A DNA stretch of 64,000 nucleotides from Phreatobacter stygius (GTDB lineage Bacteria > Pseudomonadota > Alphaproteobacteria > Rhizobiales > Phreatobacteraceae), in the NCBI RefSeq assembly GCF_005144885.1, contig NZ_CP039690.1:5159001-5223000 (forward strand). The letters run 5' to 3'. The translations under genes and the position numbers were made by a program. Shown in pieces: positions 55,134 through 63,499 of the stretch (position 1 is the first letter of the stretch; each line of letters opens with the position of its first letter). Below the pieces are notes generated by a model. That model saw only the letters and a list, made by a program, of their open reading frames with translations, did not search any database and was not told the origin of the DNA.

Positions 55134-56581
55134 GCGCGACCTGGATCCCGACCTGGTTGACGGCCTGGACCGGGCGTCCAACGGGCGGCGCCTCGTTCGG
55201 CCGGATGGCGCTTCGGGCGCTTGCGCTCGTCGTCGTGACGCTTGCGGCCCGCACCGGGCCAGCCGAAGCGCGTGGCTTCGGCATCACCGACGCACCGACG
55301 GCCCAGGGCATCCGGCTGGTCCATTTGCCGTTGGCCGGCGAGACCGGGCAGGCCCTGGCCTTCTTCTGGCGCGACCGGCATGCCCTGCACAGCCCGGAGA
55401 CGATCGGCCTGCTGCGGCTGGCGCCCCGGCTGCTGGTCGCCGGCGGGGCCGGGCCGTTCGACGGCGGCGCGCTCGAGGAAGAGTTCAAGGACCTCGGCGC
55501 CAGCGTCGCCCTCAGGCGCTCGACGGCCTTCACCCTCGGCGAGCTTCACGGCCCGGCCGAAACGATCGGCCAGGCGGCGCGCCTGCTCAGGCTGATGATG
55601 ATGGAGCCGCGCCTGCCGCCGCGCCATCTGGCGCGGATCAAGCGCGAGGTCATCAGCAGCGCCCGGGCGCAACGCGAGACGGCCGAACCGCTTGCGGCCG
55701 ATGCCCTGGTGCGGCTTCTGGCGGGCGACCATCCGCTTGTCGCCGCCTCGACCATGGAGCCGCCTTCGGTTGTCGATGCGGTTTCGCTCGCCGATATCGA
55801 GGCCTGGCGCAAGGCGGTGCTCGCAAGGGACAATCTCGTCGTCGTCACCGCCGGCCCGCTCGATCGCGCAGCCGTTGCGGCCCTGGTCGACGAAACCTTC
55901 GGCGGCTTGCCGGCGACCGCCGAACTGAGACCTGCTTTGGCGTTCCAGCCGCTGCGCCCGCTGCGCACCATCGCGATCGAGCGGGCGGTCGCGCAGACGG
56001 TGATCGTCGCCGGCCAGGCGACCGGGTGGAACGCGACATCGGAGGGACCGGCGCGCGACATCGCCATGACCGTGCTGGGGCGGGGCGGGGCCTCGCGCCT
56101 GTGGCGCGCGGTCAGGGAACGGCTCGGCGCGTCCTATGGCACGGAAGCCAGCATCGGCCCGCTCACCCGCGGACACTATCGGCTGATGATGCGCAGCTCG
56201 GTCGCCACCGGCAGGACCGCCGACGCGCTCGCCGCGGTGCGGCAGGAGTTCGAACGTTTTCTTGCCGAAGGGGTCGGCCCGGATGAGGTCGAGCCGGTCA
56301 AGACGCGGATCGTCACGGAATTCGCCGAGGCCATGCGCCGGTCGAACGCCGCCGCCAACCGCGTTCGCGGCATGCTGCTCGACGGGCAAGGCATGGATGA
56401 TCTCGAAGCCTATGCCGATCGGGTCGGCCGGGTCAGCGCCAGCGACGTCAACGCACTGATCGCGAGGCACCTTTCGAGCCGCCTGGTCGTGATCGTGGTG
56501 ACACCGTCGGCCGCCGGCCTCGGCGCCGATTGCGTGGTGAAATCGCTGGCCGAGGTAAGCTCCTGTCCGGCGGCTGACTAA
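55130..56581 (+). CDS. M16-family peptidase, non-catalytic partner
   Basis: 483 residues. A long N-terminal region with a hydrophobic export segment (ALRALALVVVTLAA) ends near PAEARG. M16 domains follow, but no HxxEH motif is present. C-terminal half motifs such as GRGGASRLWRAVRERLGASYG are well kept. It corresponds to the inactive, substrate-binding subunit in M16B pairs. The start overlaps the stop of the catalytic partner (ATGA), so expression is coupled. Its stop overlaps that of the convergent MATE gene. Confidence 0.87.
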   Translation: MSATWIPTWLTAWTGRPTGGASFGRMALRALALVVVTLAARTGPAEARGFGITDAPTAQGIRLVHLPLAGETGQALAFFWRDRHALHSPETIGLLRLAPRLLVAGGAGPFDGGALEEEFKDLGASVALRRSTAFTLGELHGPAETIGQAARLLRLMMMEPRLPPRHLARIKREVISSARAQRETAEPLAADALVRLLAGDHPLVAASTMEPPSVVDAVSLADIEAWRKAVLARDNLVVVTAGPLDRAAVAALVDETFGGLPATAELRPALAFQPLRPLRTIAIERAVAQTVIVAGQATGWNATSEGPARDIAMTVLGRGGASRLWRAVRERLGASYGTEASIGPLTRGHYRLMMRSSVATGRTADALAAVRQEFERFLAEGVGPDEVEPVKTRIVTEFAEAMRRSNAAANRVRGMLLDGQGMDDLEAYADRVGRVSASDVNALIARHLSSRLVVIVVTPSAAGLGADCVVKSLAEVSSCPAAD

Positions 56582-57963
56582 GTCCCCAATCGGGCGCTGA
56601 GCCGTGCCCAGCGCCAGGTGGTCAGCACGGCGACCGCCGAGAGCCCGGAGGCCAGGCCCAGCCAGATGCCGACCCCGCCGAAGCCCCACACGAAGGCCAG
56701 CGTCGCACCCAGCGGCATGCCGATGCCCCAATAGCCGATGGCGGTCAAAAGCATCGGCACGCTGGTGTCGTGCAGCCCGCGTAGCATGCCGAGGCAGGCG
56801 ACCTGGATCCCGTCGCCGAGCTGGAACAAAGCCGCGCAGATCAGCAGCGTCGAGGCGAGCAGCACGACGTCGCGGTTGAGCGGTGCTTCGGTGTCGATGA
56901 ACACCCCGATCAGTGTCTTCGGCGTCACCAGCATGACGGCGGCGACGATCAGCATATAAGCAACCGTGAGGCCATAGGCGGTCCAGCCGGCGAGCCGGGC
57001 GGCCGCCGGATCGGCGGCGCCATGGGCCCGGCCGACGCGCACGCTCGCTGCCTGGCTCAGCCCGATCGCCGCCATGAAGGTGGCGCCGCCGATCTGCGCC
57101 ACGATCGCGTGGGCGGCGAGCGCGGTTGCGCCGAGCAAGCCCATCATCATGGCGGAGGCATAAAAGATCGAGGTCTCGAAGGCCTGGGCCATGCCGATCG
57201 GCAGGCCGAGCCGCCAGATCTCGGCGAGCCGTTTCAGGTCCGGCCGCCACAGGCCCTGGAACAGGCGATAGCCGCGAAACCGCCGGTCGAGGCCGACCAC
57301 CACCACCAGCCCAAGGAACAGCACGACCATCGCGCCGGAGGTGGCGAGGCCCGCGCCGGTCAGGCCGAGCGCCGGAAAGCCGAGATGGCCATAGATCAGG
57401 CACCAGCCGGCCAGCGCGTTGAAGGCGGCGGCGACGGCCGCGACCAGCATGGTCCAGAGCGGCCTTTGCATGGCGGCCAGGAACGAACGCAGCACGATAT
57501 AGCCGAGATAGGGCAAGAGCCCCCATTGCAGCGCATGCATGAAACCGGTCGAGCGGGCGGCGAGGTCCGGGTCCTGGCCAAGCAACACGAAGATGCTGTC
57601 GCAATGCCAGAGCAGAGCCCAGGCCGGAACGGAGATCAATCCGGCGCTCCACAAACCCTGGGTGACGGTGCGCCTGATATCGTCGACCGCATGGGGATCG
57701 CGACCGAGCGTCCTGGCCATCAGCAGCATGGAGGCCGAGACGATGCCCATGCTGAACAGCATGACCGCCTGGTAGAGGCTCGCGGCCATGGCGGTGGCGG
57801 CAAGCTCATTCTTGCCCAGCCGGCCGACAAAGATGAGGTCGGTGGCGATCAGCGCGACCTGCGCGATATTGGTCAGCACCAGCGGCCAGCCGAGCGCCAG
57901 CGAGGCGCGCGCTTCCCTCAGGACGGCGCGGGTCAGCGGCTGCTGTGGCGAAGGCTCATGCAT
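56578..57963 (-). CDS. MATE-family multidrug efflux protein
   Basis: 461 residues with 12 membrane segments, NorM-like. The N-terminal LALGWPLVLTNIAQVALIAT and LGKNELAATAMA, and later GLPIGMAQAFE (start of the second MatE repeat), identify the family. It exports cationic drugs or metabolites by Na+ or H+ antiport. It stands alone, with a short 3' overlap with the M16 gene. Confidence 0.92.
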   Translation of the reverse strand: MHEPSPQQPLTRAVLREARASLALGWPLVLTNIAQVALIATDLIFVGRLGKNELAATAMAASLYQAVMLFSMGIVSASMLLMARTLGRDPHAVDDIRRTVTQGLWSAGLISVPAWALLWHCDSIFVLLGQDPDLAARSTGFMHALQWGLLPYLGYIVLRSFLAAMQRPLWTMLVAAVAAAFNALAGWCLIYGHLGFPALGLTGAGLATSGAMVVLFLGLVVVVGLDRRFRGYRLFQGLWRPDLKRLAEIWRLGLPIGMAQAFETSIFYASAMMMGLLGATALAAHAIVAQIGGATFMAAIGLSQAASVRVGRAHGAADPAAARLAGWTAYGLTVAYMLIVAAVMLVTPKTLIGVFIDTEAPLNRDVVLLASTLLICAALFQLGDGIQVACLGMLRGLHDTSVPMLLTAIGYWGIGMPLGATLAFVWGFGGVGIWLGLASGLSAVAVLTTWRWARLSARLGT

Positions 57964-58178
57964 GATCTGGGGCGGTTCAGGCCGGTACGCCTCGCGACGG
58001 GACGTCGAAGAGGGGCCGCAGGTTCTTCCACGGCACGCGGTGCACCAGCAAGGGCCTCGGGCGAGGGGCTGGGTCGCGTCGTGGGTCCCGGAGCCCGTCC
58101 GGGCGCATCAGACCCGGCGTCGTATCGTGTCGCCGGCCGGACTTGCCGGATATCGCGAATGGCCGAAGAGATCGGTTT

Positions 58179-59090
58179 CTAGGCAACTGGCGTCGTGATC
58201 GTCCCGGCCACCGCGGCAGCTTCGCCAACCAGCCATTCGCGCACTGCCGTCACCTTGGCGTCGCCGGCGAGATGGTCGGGGGTCACGACATGGAAGCCGG
58301 CGCCGTCGAGAACCGGCCCGAATGGTGCGGCGAGCAGGCCGCTCGCGATCGCGTTGGCGACCAATGCGAGGCTTGCCAGCACGACCCCCTGGCCAGCCGC
58401 GGCGGCCTGGACCGCATGGGTCTCGTCGGAGAAGACGATCTCGCCGCCGGCGTTCGAATAGGGCCGGCCGGCTGCGGCGAACCAGTTGGGCCAGAGCGGC
58501 GTGTGCTCGCTCATGTGGCGCCATTCGAAGTGGATCAGGGCATGCCGGGCAAGGTCATCGGCCGTGCGAAGGCCGAGGCCGGGACTGCAGACCGGTGCGA
58601 ACCGGCCCTGCAGCAAGAGCTCCGAGCGGCAGCCGGGATAGGGGCCTTTGCCGTAACGCACCGCGATATCGGCGGCGCCGGTGCCGAGATCGACGACGTC
58701 GTCGGAGGCCAGCAGGCGCAAGCCGATATCGGGAAACCGGGCGCGGAACGCCGCGACCCTCGGCACCAGCCACATCGAGGTCAAGGCGAGCGTCGCGGTC
58801 AGCGTCACGGCCCGGCCAGCGTCCTGGACCCGGACCGCGGCGACCGCCTGCGCCATGGCGTCGAAACTGTCCCGAAGCGTCGGGTAGAGCTTCTGGCCTG
58901 CCGGTGTCAGGGCCACCCGCCGTGCCCGCCGTTCGAACAGCGTCTGTCCGAGCGTCGCTTCCAGCAGCCGGATCTGGTGGCTGATCGCAGTCGGCGTGAC
59001 GGCGAGCTCCTCGGCGGCGCGCTTGAAGCTGAGATGGCGGCCGGCGGCCTCGAGGGCACGCAGGGCGGCGAGTGGCGGCAGCTTTCTCAT
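58179..59090 (-). CDS. LysR-family regulator (GcvA-like)
   Basis: 303 residues. It begins MRKLPPLAALRALEAAGRHLSF with AAEELAVTPTAISHQIRLLEATLG, the typical GcvA/AmpR branch helix-turn-helix. The effector domain follows from about 90. It is divergent from a RidA-family gene across two dyads and probably controls it. Confidence 0.88.
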   Translation of the reverse strand: MRKLPPLAALRALEAAGRHLSFKRAAEELAVTPTAISHQIRLLEATLGQTLFERRARRVALTPAGQKLYPTLRDSFDAMAQAVAAVRVQDAGRAVTLTATLALTSMWLVPRVAAFRARFPDIGLRLLASDDVVDLGTGAADIAVRYGKGPYPGCRSELLLQGRFAPVCSPGLGLRTADDLARHALIHFEWRHMSEHTPLWPNWFAAAGRPYSNAGGEIVFSDETHAVQAAAAGQGVVLASLALVANAIASGLLAAPFGPVLDGAGFHVVTPDHLAGDAKVTAVREWLVGEAAAVAGTITTPVA

Positions 59091-59101
59091 GATCCTTCTA
59101 T

Positions 59102-59130
59102 AGCTGAGCTCAGCTCATCTCACGAGTGAG
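59102..59130. promoter_or_regulatory. Two palindromes between lysR and ridA-like genes
   Basis: AGCTGAGCTCAGCT (59102-59115) is a perfect 14-bp palindrome, and CTCAC/GTGAG around GA follows (59119-59130). They lie immediately upstream of the lysR start and about 80 nt before the RidA gene, as expected for recognition and activation sites of a LysR regulator. Confidence 0.5.
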
Positions 59131-59210
59131 CAATTCGATTTTGTCGAGAAGCTGGGCCGTTCCTACTTTCGTGGTGGCCATTCACGGCCGGAAACGAAAG
59201 AAGTCATCTC

Positions 59211-59594
59211 ATGCATATCGCGCGTGTCGTCACCTCTCCTGACCCTTACGAGCCCTATCTCCTGTCCCAGGGGATCCGTGCCGGTGAGTTCCTGTTCATC
59301 TCCGGCCAGGCCGGCTATGGCGACGACGGCGATATCGTCGCGGGCGGCTTTCGGGCCCAGGGCGAGCAAGCCTTCGCCAATCTGGAACGGGCGCTGCTGG
59401 CGGGAGGTTCGAGCCTGAAGCAGGTCGTCAAGGTCACCATCTTCGTCACCGACATGGGGCATTTTGACGAGGTCGTCGCGCTTCGCCGCAAGCATTTCGC
59501 CGCGCCGTTTCCGGCCGACTCGATCGTCGAGGTCAAGGCGCTCTATACGCCTGAAGCGATGATCGAAATCGAAGCGGTGGCCGTTGCCCGATAA
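59211..59594 (+). CDS. RidA (YjgF/YER057c/UK114) family protein
   Basis: 127 residues, the family length. LFISGQAGYGDDGDIVAGGF, ANLERALLAGGSSLKQVVKVTIFVTD and the Glu-rich C-terminal VEVKALYTPEAMIEIEAVAV fit. True RidA enzymes hydrolyse 2-aminoacrylate using a conserved Arg near residue 105. Here that region reads ADSIVEVKAL and lacks a clear Arg, so this may be a Rid subfamily member with another substrate. Under the divergent LysR regulator. Confidence 0.87.
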   Translation: MHIARVVTSPDPYEPYLLSQGIRAGEFLFISGQAGYGDDGDIVAGGFRAQGEQAFANLERALLAGGSSLKQVVKVTIFVTDMGHFDEVVALRRKHFAAPFPADSIVEVKALYTPEAMIEIEAVAVAR

Positions 59595-59606
59595 CCTGTG
59601 TCGGCC

Positions 59607-60524
59607 TCAAGCCGTGGGCGACGCCCGCGTCTCGATCTCCTGCAGGTAGTCGACGAAGGCCCTGACTGTCCGCGGCACACGCGCGCTCCACGGCCTGACC
59701 GCAAAAATGATCTCGGCATCCGAGCCCTCGATGGTCCATTCGGGCAAGAGCGCCACCAGCGCGCCGGATGCGACGTGCCGCCGGCAGGCAAAACCCGACA
59801 GCATGGTGACGCCGCCGCCTTCGAGGGCCGCCTGCATCAGCAGTTCGCCGTTATTGGCCTTGAAGGCCGCCTGCACCGGCGCCGGCTGGCTCTGGCCATT
59901 GCGGCTGAACCGCCAGGCGGGATCGTGCACGGACTGCCAGCCATAGAGCAGGCAGCGATGCGCGGCGAGGTCGGCGGGCTCGCGTGGCACGCCGCGCCTG
60001 GCCAGATAGCCGGGCGAGGCGACCAGATACCAATCGACCCGCCCCACCGGCCAGGCCATGTCGGTGCCGCGAACGATATTGGCGAAGCGCAGTCCGAGGT
60101 CGAAACCCTGGGCGGCCAGGTCGGCGATGTCCTGGCTCGTCGACAGCTCGACCTCGATTTCCGGATAGCGGTCGAGGAAGCCCGGGATGAGCGGTGCGGC
60201 GAAGCTGATGCCGACGCCGATCGAGGCGGTGATGCGCAGCCGTCCCGTCGGCTTGAGCGCCAGGTCGCGCACGTTGGCAAGGGTATCGCTGGCATCGGCG
60301 AGCATGCGGTCCATGCCGTCGAGAAGCCGTTCGCCGGCATCGGTGAGCGTCAGCGAGCGGGTGCTGCGGTTGACCAGTTGCAGCGCCAATTCGCGCTCCA
60401 GCGCCTTCAGCCTGACGCTGACGGCGGCCTTGGACAGGCCCAGCCGTTCGGCTGCCCTCGTGACGCTGCGGGCCTCGGCCACCCGGGTGAAGATCAGCAG
60501 ATTCTAGATCAGGTCGAGCTGCAT
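59607..60524 (-). pseudogene. LysR-family regulator with in-frame amber codon 7
   Basis: From ATG 60524 the frame reads MQLDLI, then TAG at 60506-60504, then NLLIFTRVAEARSVTRAAERLGLSKAAVS, a normal LysR helix-turn-helix and a full effector domain to 59607, about 305 codons. Homologous starts normally have Gln or Glu at that place, so CAG-to-TAG or GAG-to-TAG is the simplest explanation. Translation could restart at GTG 60482, giving 291 residues without the first helix segment. The gene is probably inactive unless suppressed. Convergent with the RidA gene. Confidence 0.75.
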
Positions 60525-60526
60525 GC

Positions 60527-60546
60527 TTGTTTATAGGAGTGAACAA
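60527..60546. promoter_or_regulatory. LysR-box-like dyad upstream of the amber-interrupted lysR
   Basis: Arms TTGTT and AACAA separated by 10 nt, just upstream of ATG 60524. Probably the autoregulatory site of the interrupted regulator. Confidence 0.35.
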
Positions 60547-60628
60547 TAGGTTCGTTCAAGCCGGATTGTTCGGCTGGAGCGCAAGGCGCATCGTCCGGCT
60601 GAAGCGTCGTCCGGAGATCGAGAGCGTC

Positions 60629-60868
60629 ATGGTCCAGTGCAGCACGACCTGTTCGCCGCATGAGCGGCTGGATGACCGACCCACGCGGTCATGGCTGGCA
60701 GCCTTGGGCCTGGCCTGGCGGTCGGTTTTCGGCCGGCCCCGCGGTGCGCCATTAGCTGGTCCCGAGGCCGAACCGCGGCTTCATCGTGACATTGGCCTCA
60801 ATCCGCCGGAGAGCTGGTCCGACGGCCGTTGCGGCAGGGATTTCGCCCGATATATCCAGTATTATTGA
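60629..60868 (+). CDS. Possible small DUF1127-like protein
   Basis: 79 residues, divergent from the interrupted lysR. It contains WLAALGLAWRSVFG and, near the C-terminus, RLHRDIGLNP, reminiscent of the LxDIGL motif of DUF1127 (YjiS) proteins. The rest is not typical, and the ribosome site (GAGAG) is weak. It may be a degenerate or chance frame. The following 60869-61073 holds no recognised gene. Confidence 0.35.
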   Translation: MVQCSTTCSPHERLDDRPTRSWLAALGLAWRSVFGRPRGAPLAGPEAEPRLHRDIGLNPPESWSDGRCGRDFARYIQYY

Positions 60869-61073
60869 AGTCGAGGACGCGATATCGCGGAGCCGCGCGC
60901 CTCATCCGGCGTGGTCCGGCCTGCCAAGGCGACGCGCCGCCATTGCGCAAGCCACCGATCGCGCGGAGCACCCTTGACGGTCGGGCCCTTCCGGTCGCGG
61001 AATTGCTTTCCTACATCAAGCCAGGATGAAAGCCGCTCGCCTTGCCGGACGGCTGTTTCGCTGGTGATCGATC

Positions 61074-61304
61074 ATGAAAAGGCCCCATGACGACCGGCCG
61101 AATGGCGCGGTTCGAAGATATGTCCTGGCCCAGCTCAAGGACATGCCTTGCTGGTGCGAGGTCAAGGAAATTGCCGCTGCCGCGGAGGTGAGCGAGGATG
61201 TCGCCCGCGCCTGCCTTGAATCCTACGAGGGCGAATTCGCCCGCCGTCACGGCGACCTCTGGCGCTTCGAAACCTGCTGTCTGAGGCACATCAAACTCAG
61301 CTGA
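61074..61304 (+). CDS. Small hypothetical protein, winged-helix-like
   Basis: 76 residues. RRYVLAQLKDMPCWCEVKEIAAAAEVSEDVARACLESYEG looks like a helix-turn-helix of the winged type followed by a short wing (GDLWRFETC). Three Cys residues are present. No family is recognised. It could be a small DNA-binding protein. Confidence 0.5.
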   Translation: MKRPHDDRPNGAVRRYVLAQLKDMPCWCEVKEIAAAAEVSEDVARACLESYEGEFARRHGDLWRFETCCLRHIKLS

Positions 61305-62340
61305 GACCAGTCGAGCTCAGCGGAAGCAGCGGCCCCTCGCTCACACGAAGGGGTTCCTGTCGTCGAGCCGCTTGCGCGCTTCCTCGGCAATGCCGAGGTC
61401 GAAGGTCTCGGCCGGCGTTGGCGCCTTGGGAATGAGGCCGGCCTTCGCCCAGAAGGCTCCCTGTTCCATCACGGAGGCGACGTTCGGCATGCCATCAAGA
61501 GGATAGCCGGACCAGCGGGGCCGGGCGCCTTCGATAAGTTCAGGCGGCAACTGGGTGGCTTCCGCCAGGATGCGGTTGATCTCGGGATTGCTGTCGCTCG
61601 CCGCCTTCATGAAATCGCGCGCAGCCTGCAACTGCGCCATGGCGAAACGCACCAGGGCCGAGCGCCGGCGGGTGCGCGCTTCGCCGCTCGCCGCCCACAG
61701 CCCGACCTGGGCACCCGGTTGAGCCTCGTCGCCCCAGAATAGGATCTTGGCCGCGCCACGCTTCTCCACCGCGAAACAGAGCGGCACCGGCAGGTTGGCG
61801 ATGCCGATGCGGTTGGCGCCGAGCAGTTGCGGCGAGCTGTTGCCGGCCACCCCCCATTGCCACTCGACGTCGTCGGGTGTCAGGCCGCCCTTTTCCAGCG
61901 CCTTGGTATAGAGCAATTGCGAGATCGAGCCGCGCACGCTGATGCCGATGATCGAGCCCTTGGCTTTCGCCATCTGGGCGATGCTGGTCAGGCCCTTGGC
62001 GTGCAGCTCGTTGCTGACCATGAAACATTGCGAGCCACGCTGCGGCAGTTCCTGGCTACGGTCCATGATCAGCCGGAACGGCGCGCCCTTGGCGAGCGTG
62101 TTGAACAGGCCCGCCGAACAGGTCGACACGGTGACGTCCAGTTCGCCTGCGGTGAGGATCGGAATGGCGAGCCCGCCATCGGCGAAGCTCTGGGTGGTTA
62201 TCTTCAGGTTGACCTTGTCGAAATAGCCCTTGGCGATGGCGATGAAGGTCGGGCCTGAGGAGATATAGGGCACGATGCCGACCCTGAGCTGCTCCGGCGC
62301 CATGAAATCCTGCGCCCGGGTGACCGGAGCCGCGAGGTTG

Positions 62341-62346
62341 CCTAGG
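62341..62346. repeat. Target site duplication of IS copy 2, left
   Basis: CCTAGG, repeated at 63364-63369. It covers codons 15-17 (Ala-Leu-Gly) of the interrupted gene. Confidence 0.88.
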
Positions 62347-63363
62347 TGTTTGATCCCGGGCTTTGATGGTGCAATCTCGATGCAGGAATCGAGGGACGCG
62401 CTATGGGCCAGGTTCTCCACGGGAGCGCCACGACGACTGAGGCGGTCCGTCGAGCGATACAACATAGTCAAGAGAGCCTGAGGGCTCTGTCTAAGCGCTA
62501 CGGGATTAACCAGAAGACGGTCGCGAAGTGGAAGAAGCGGACCTCGGTGACCGATGTGCCGACCGGGCCGAAGAACCCGACTTCGACAGTGCTGACGATT
62601 GAGGAAGAGGCCGTGATCGTCGCCTTCCGGAAGCATACTTTGCTGCCGCTCGACGACTGCCTCTATGCGCTACAGCCGACGATCCCGACGCTGACGCGGT
62701 CATCCCTGCACCGCTGCCTGCAGCGTCACGGGATCAGCCGCCTGCCCGAGGTCGAAGGCGAGAAGCCGGCGAAGACGAAGTTCAAATCCTATCCGATCGG
62801 CTTCTTCCACATCGATATCGCCGAGGTGCAGACCGCTGAGGGCAAGCTGTACCTCTATGTCGCCATCGATCGCACGAGCAAATTCGCCGTCGTACAGATC
62901 GTCAGGAAGACGGGGCGGACCTCCGCGTCAGCCTTCCTCTCGGCCTTGATCGAGGCCGTCCCCTACAAGATCCATACCGTTCTCACCGACAACGGCATCC
63001 AGTTCACCTTCCCGCCACGGTATGCCGATGGTCCGACGGCGCGCTACGTGACGCACATGTTCGGCATGCGCTGCCAGGAGAACGGCATCGAGCACCGCCT
63101 CACCAAGGTGAAGCACCCTTGGACGAACGGCCAGGTCGAGCGCATGAACCGCACCATCAAAGAAGCCACCGTCAAGCGTTACCACTACGACAGCCACCGG
63201 CAGTTCGAAGCGCATCTCGCCGACTTCGTCAGCGCCTACAATTTCGGGCGGAGGCTGAAGACCCTCAAGGGCCTCACACCCTACGAATTCATCTGCAAAC
63301 TCTGGACAACAGAGCCTCAACGATTCAGGCTCGATCCACTCCATCAAATGCCGGGACTAAACA
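62347..63363 (+). mobile_element. IS481-family insertion sequence, copy 2
   Basis: 1017 bp, same ends and length as copy 1 but in the opposite orientation, 16 kb away. It is inserted in a Tat-exported binding-protein gene with a 6-bp CCTAGG duplication. The reconstructed pre-insertion site is intact, so this insertion has not been followed by further loss. Confidence 0.93.
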
Positions 63364-63368
63364 CCTAG
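62403..63368 (+). CDS. IS481-family transposase (copy 2)
   Basis: 321 residues, identical in protein to copy 1, with the same intact DDE triad. The frame runs 5 nt past the IS end, and its TAG stop (63366-63368) lies in the target duplication. Any NCTAGN target would supply this stop in frame. Confidence 0.93.
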   Translation: MGQVLHGSATTTEAVRRAIQHSQESLRALSKRYGINQKTVAKWKKRTSVTDVPTGPKNPTSTVLTIEEEAVIVAFRKHTLLPLDDCLYALQPTIPTLTRSSLHRCLQRHGISRLPEVEGEKPAKTKFKSYPIGFFHIDIAEVQTAEGKLYLYVAIDRTSKFAVVQIVRKTGRTSASAFLSALIEAVPYKIHTVLTDNGIQFTFPPRYADGPTARYVTHMFGMRCQENGIEHRLTKVKHPWTNGQVERMNRTIKEATVKRYHYDSHRQFEAHLADFVSAYNFGRRLKTLKGLTPYEFICKLWTTEPQRFRLDPLHQMPGLNT

Positions 63369-63369
63369 G
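63364..63369. repeat. Target site duplication of IS copy 2, right
   Basis: CCTAGG, the partner of 62341-62346; it also contains the transposase stop. Confidence 0.88.
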
Positions 63370-63449
63370 GCGCCGAGCCCCGAGGCCAGGACCGTCCGTC
63401 GTGTCAGGCGCATGTCGACCTCCCAGGGGCGATGCGGGCTAAAGCTTGC

Positions 63450-63461
63450 GCAATCGGTTGC
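63450..63461. promoter_or_regulatory. LacI-type operator upstream of the split binding-protein gene
   Basis: GCAATCGGTTGC has the central CG and GCAA/TTGC arms typical of LacI-family operators. It lies 36 nt upstream of ATG 63413 and just downstream of the LacI-family gene ending at 63500. Confidence 0.6.
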
Positions 63462-63499
63462 ATTATGGGGCGCGCCGGATTTCCGTCAACGCCGCGGGG

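Larger units (their letters stand above)
61341..63413 (-). pseudogene. Tat-exported NMT1/THI5-type ABC solute-binding protein, split by IS copy 2
   Basis: The 5' part, 63413-63370, encodes the start of a Tat signal peptide (MRLTRRTVLASGLGA). The 3' part, 62346-61341, continues LGNLAAPVTRAQDF and a complete nitrate/sulfonate/bicarbonate-type binding domain (VGIVPYISSGPTFIAIAKGYF) ending DRNPFV. Removing the IS and one CCTAGG copy restores an uninterrupted 349-residue frame. The insertion hits codons 15-17 and cuts off start and signal peptide, so the gene should be inactive unless the 3' part is translated from the IS. No permease or ATPase genes are in view. Confidence 0.88.

Noticed and set aside
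45346-63369. IS-flanked 16-kb segment as a composite transposon
   Set aside because: Each copy has its own matching 6-bp duplication next to its own ends, as expected of two independent insertions; a composite transposition would give a duplication only at the outer ends.
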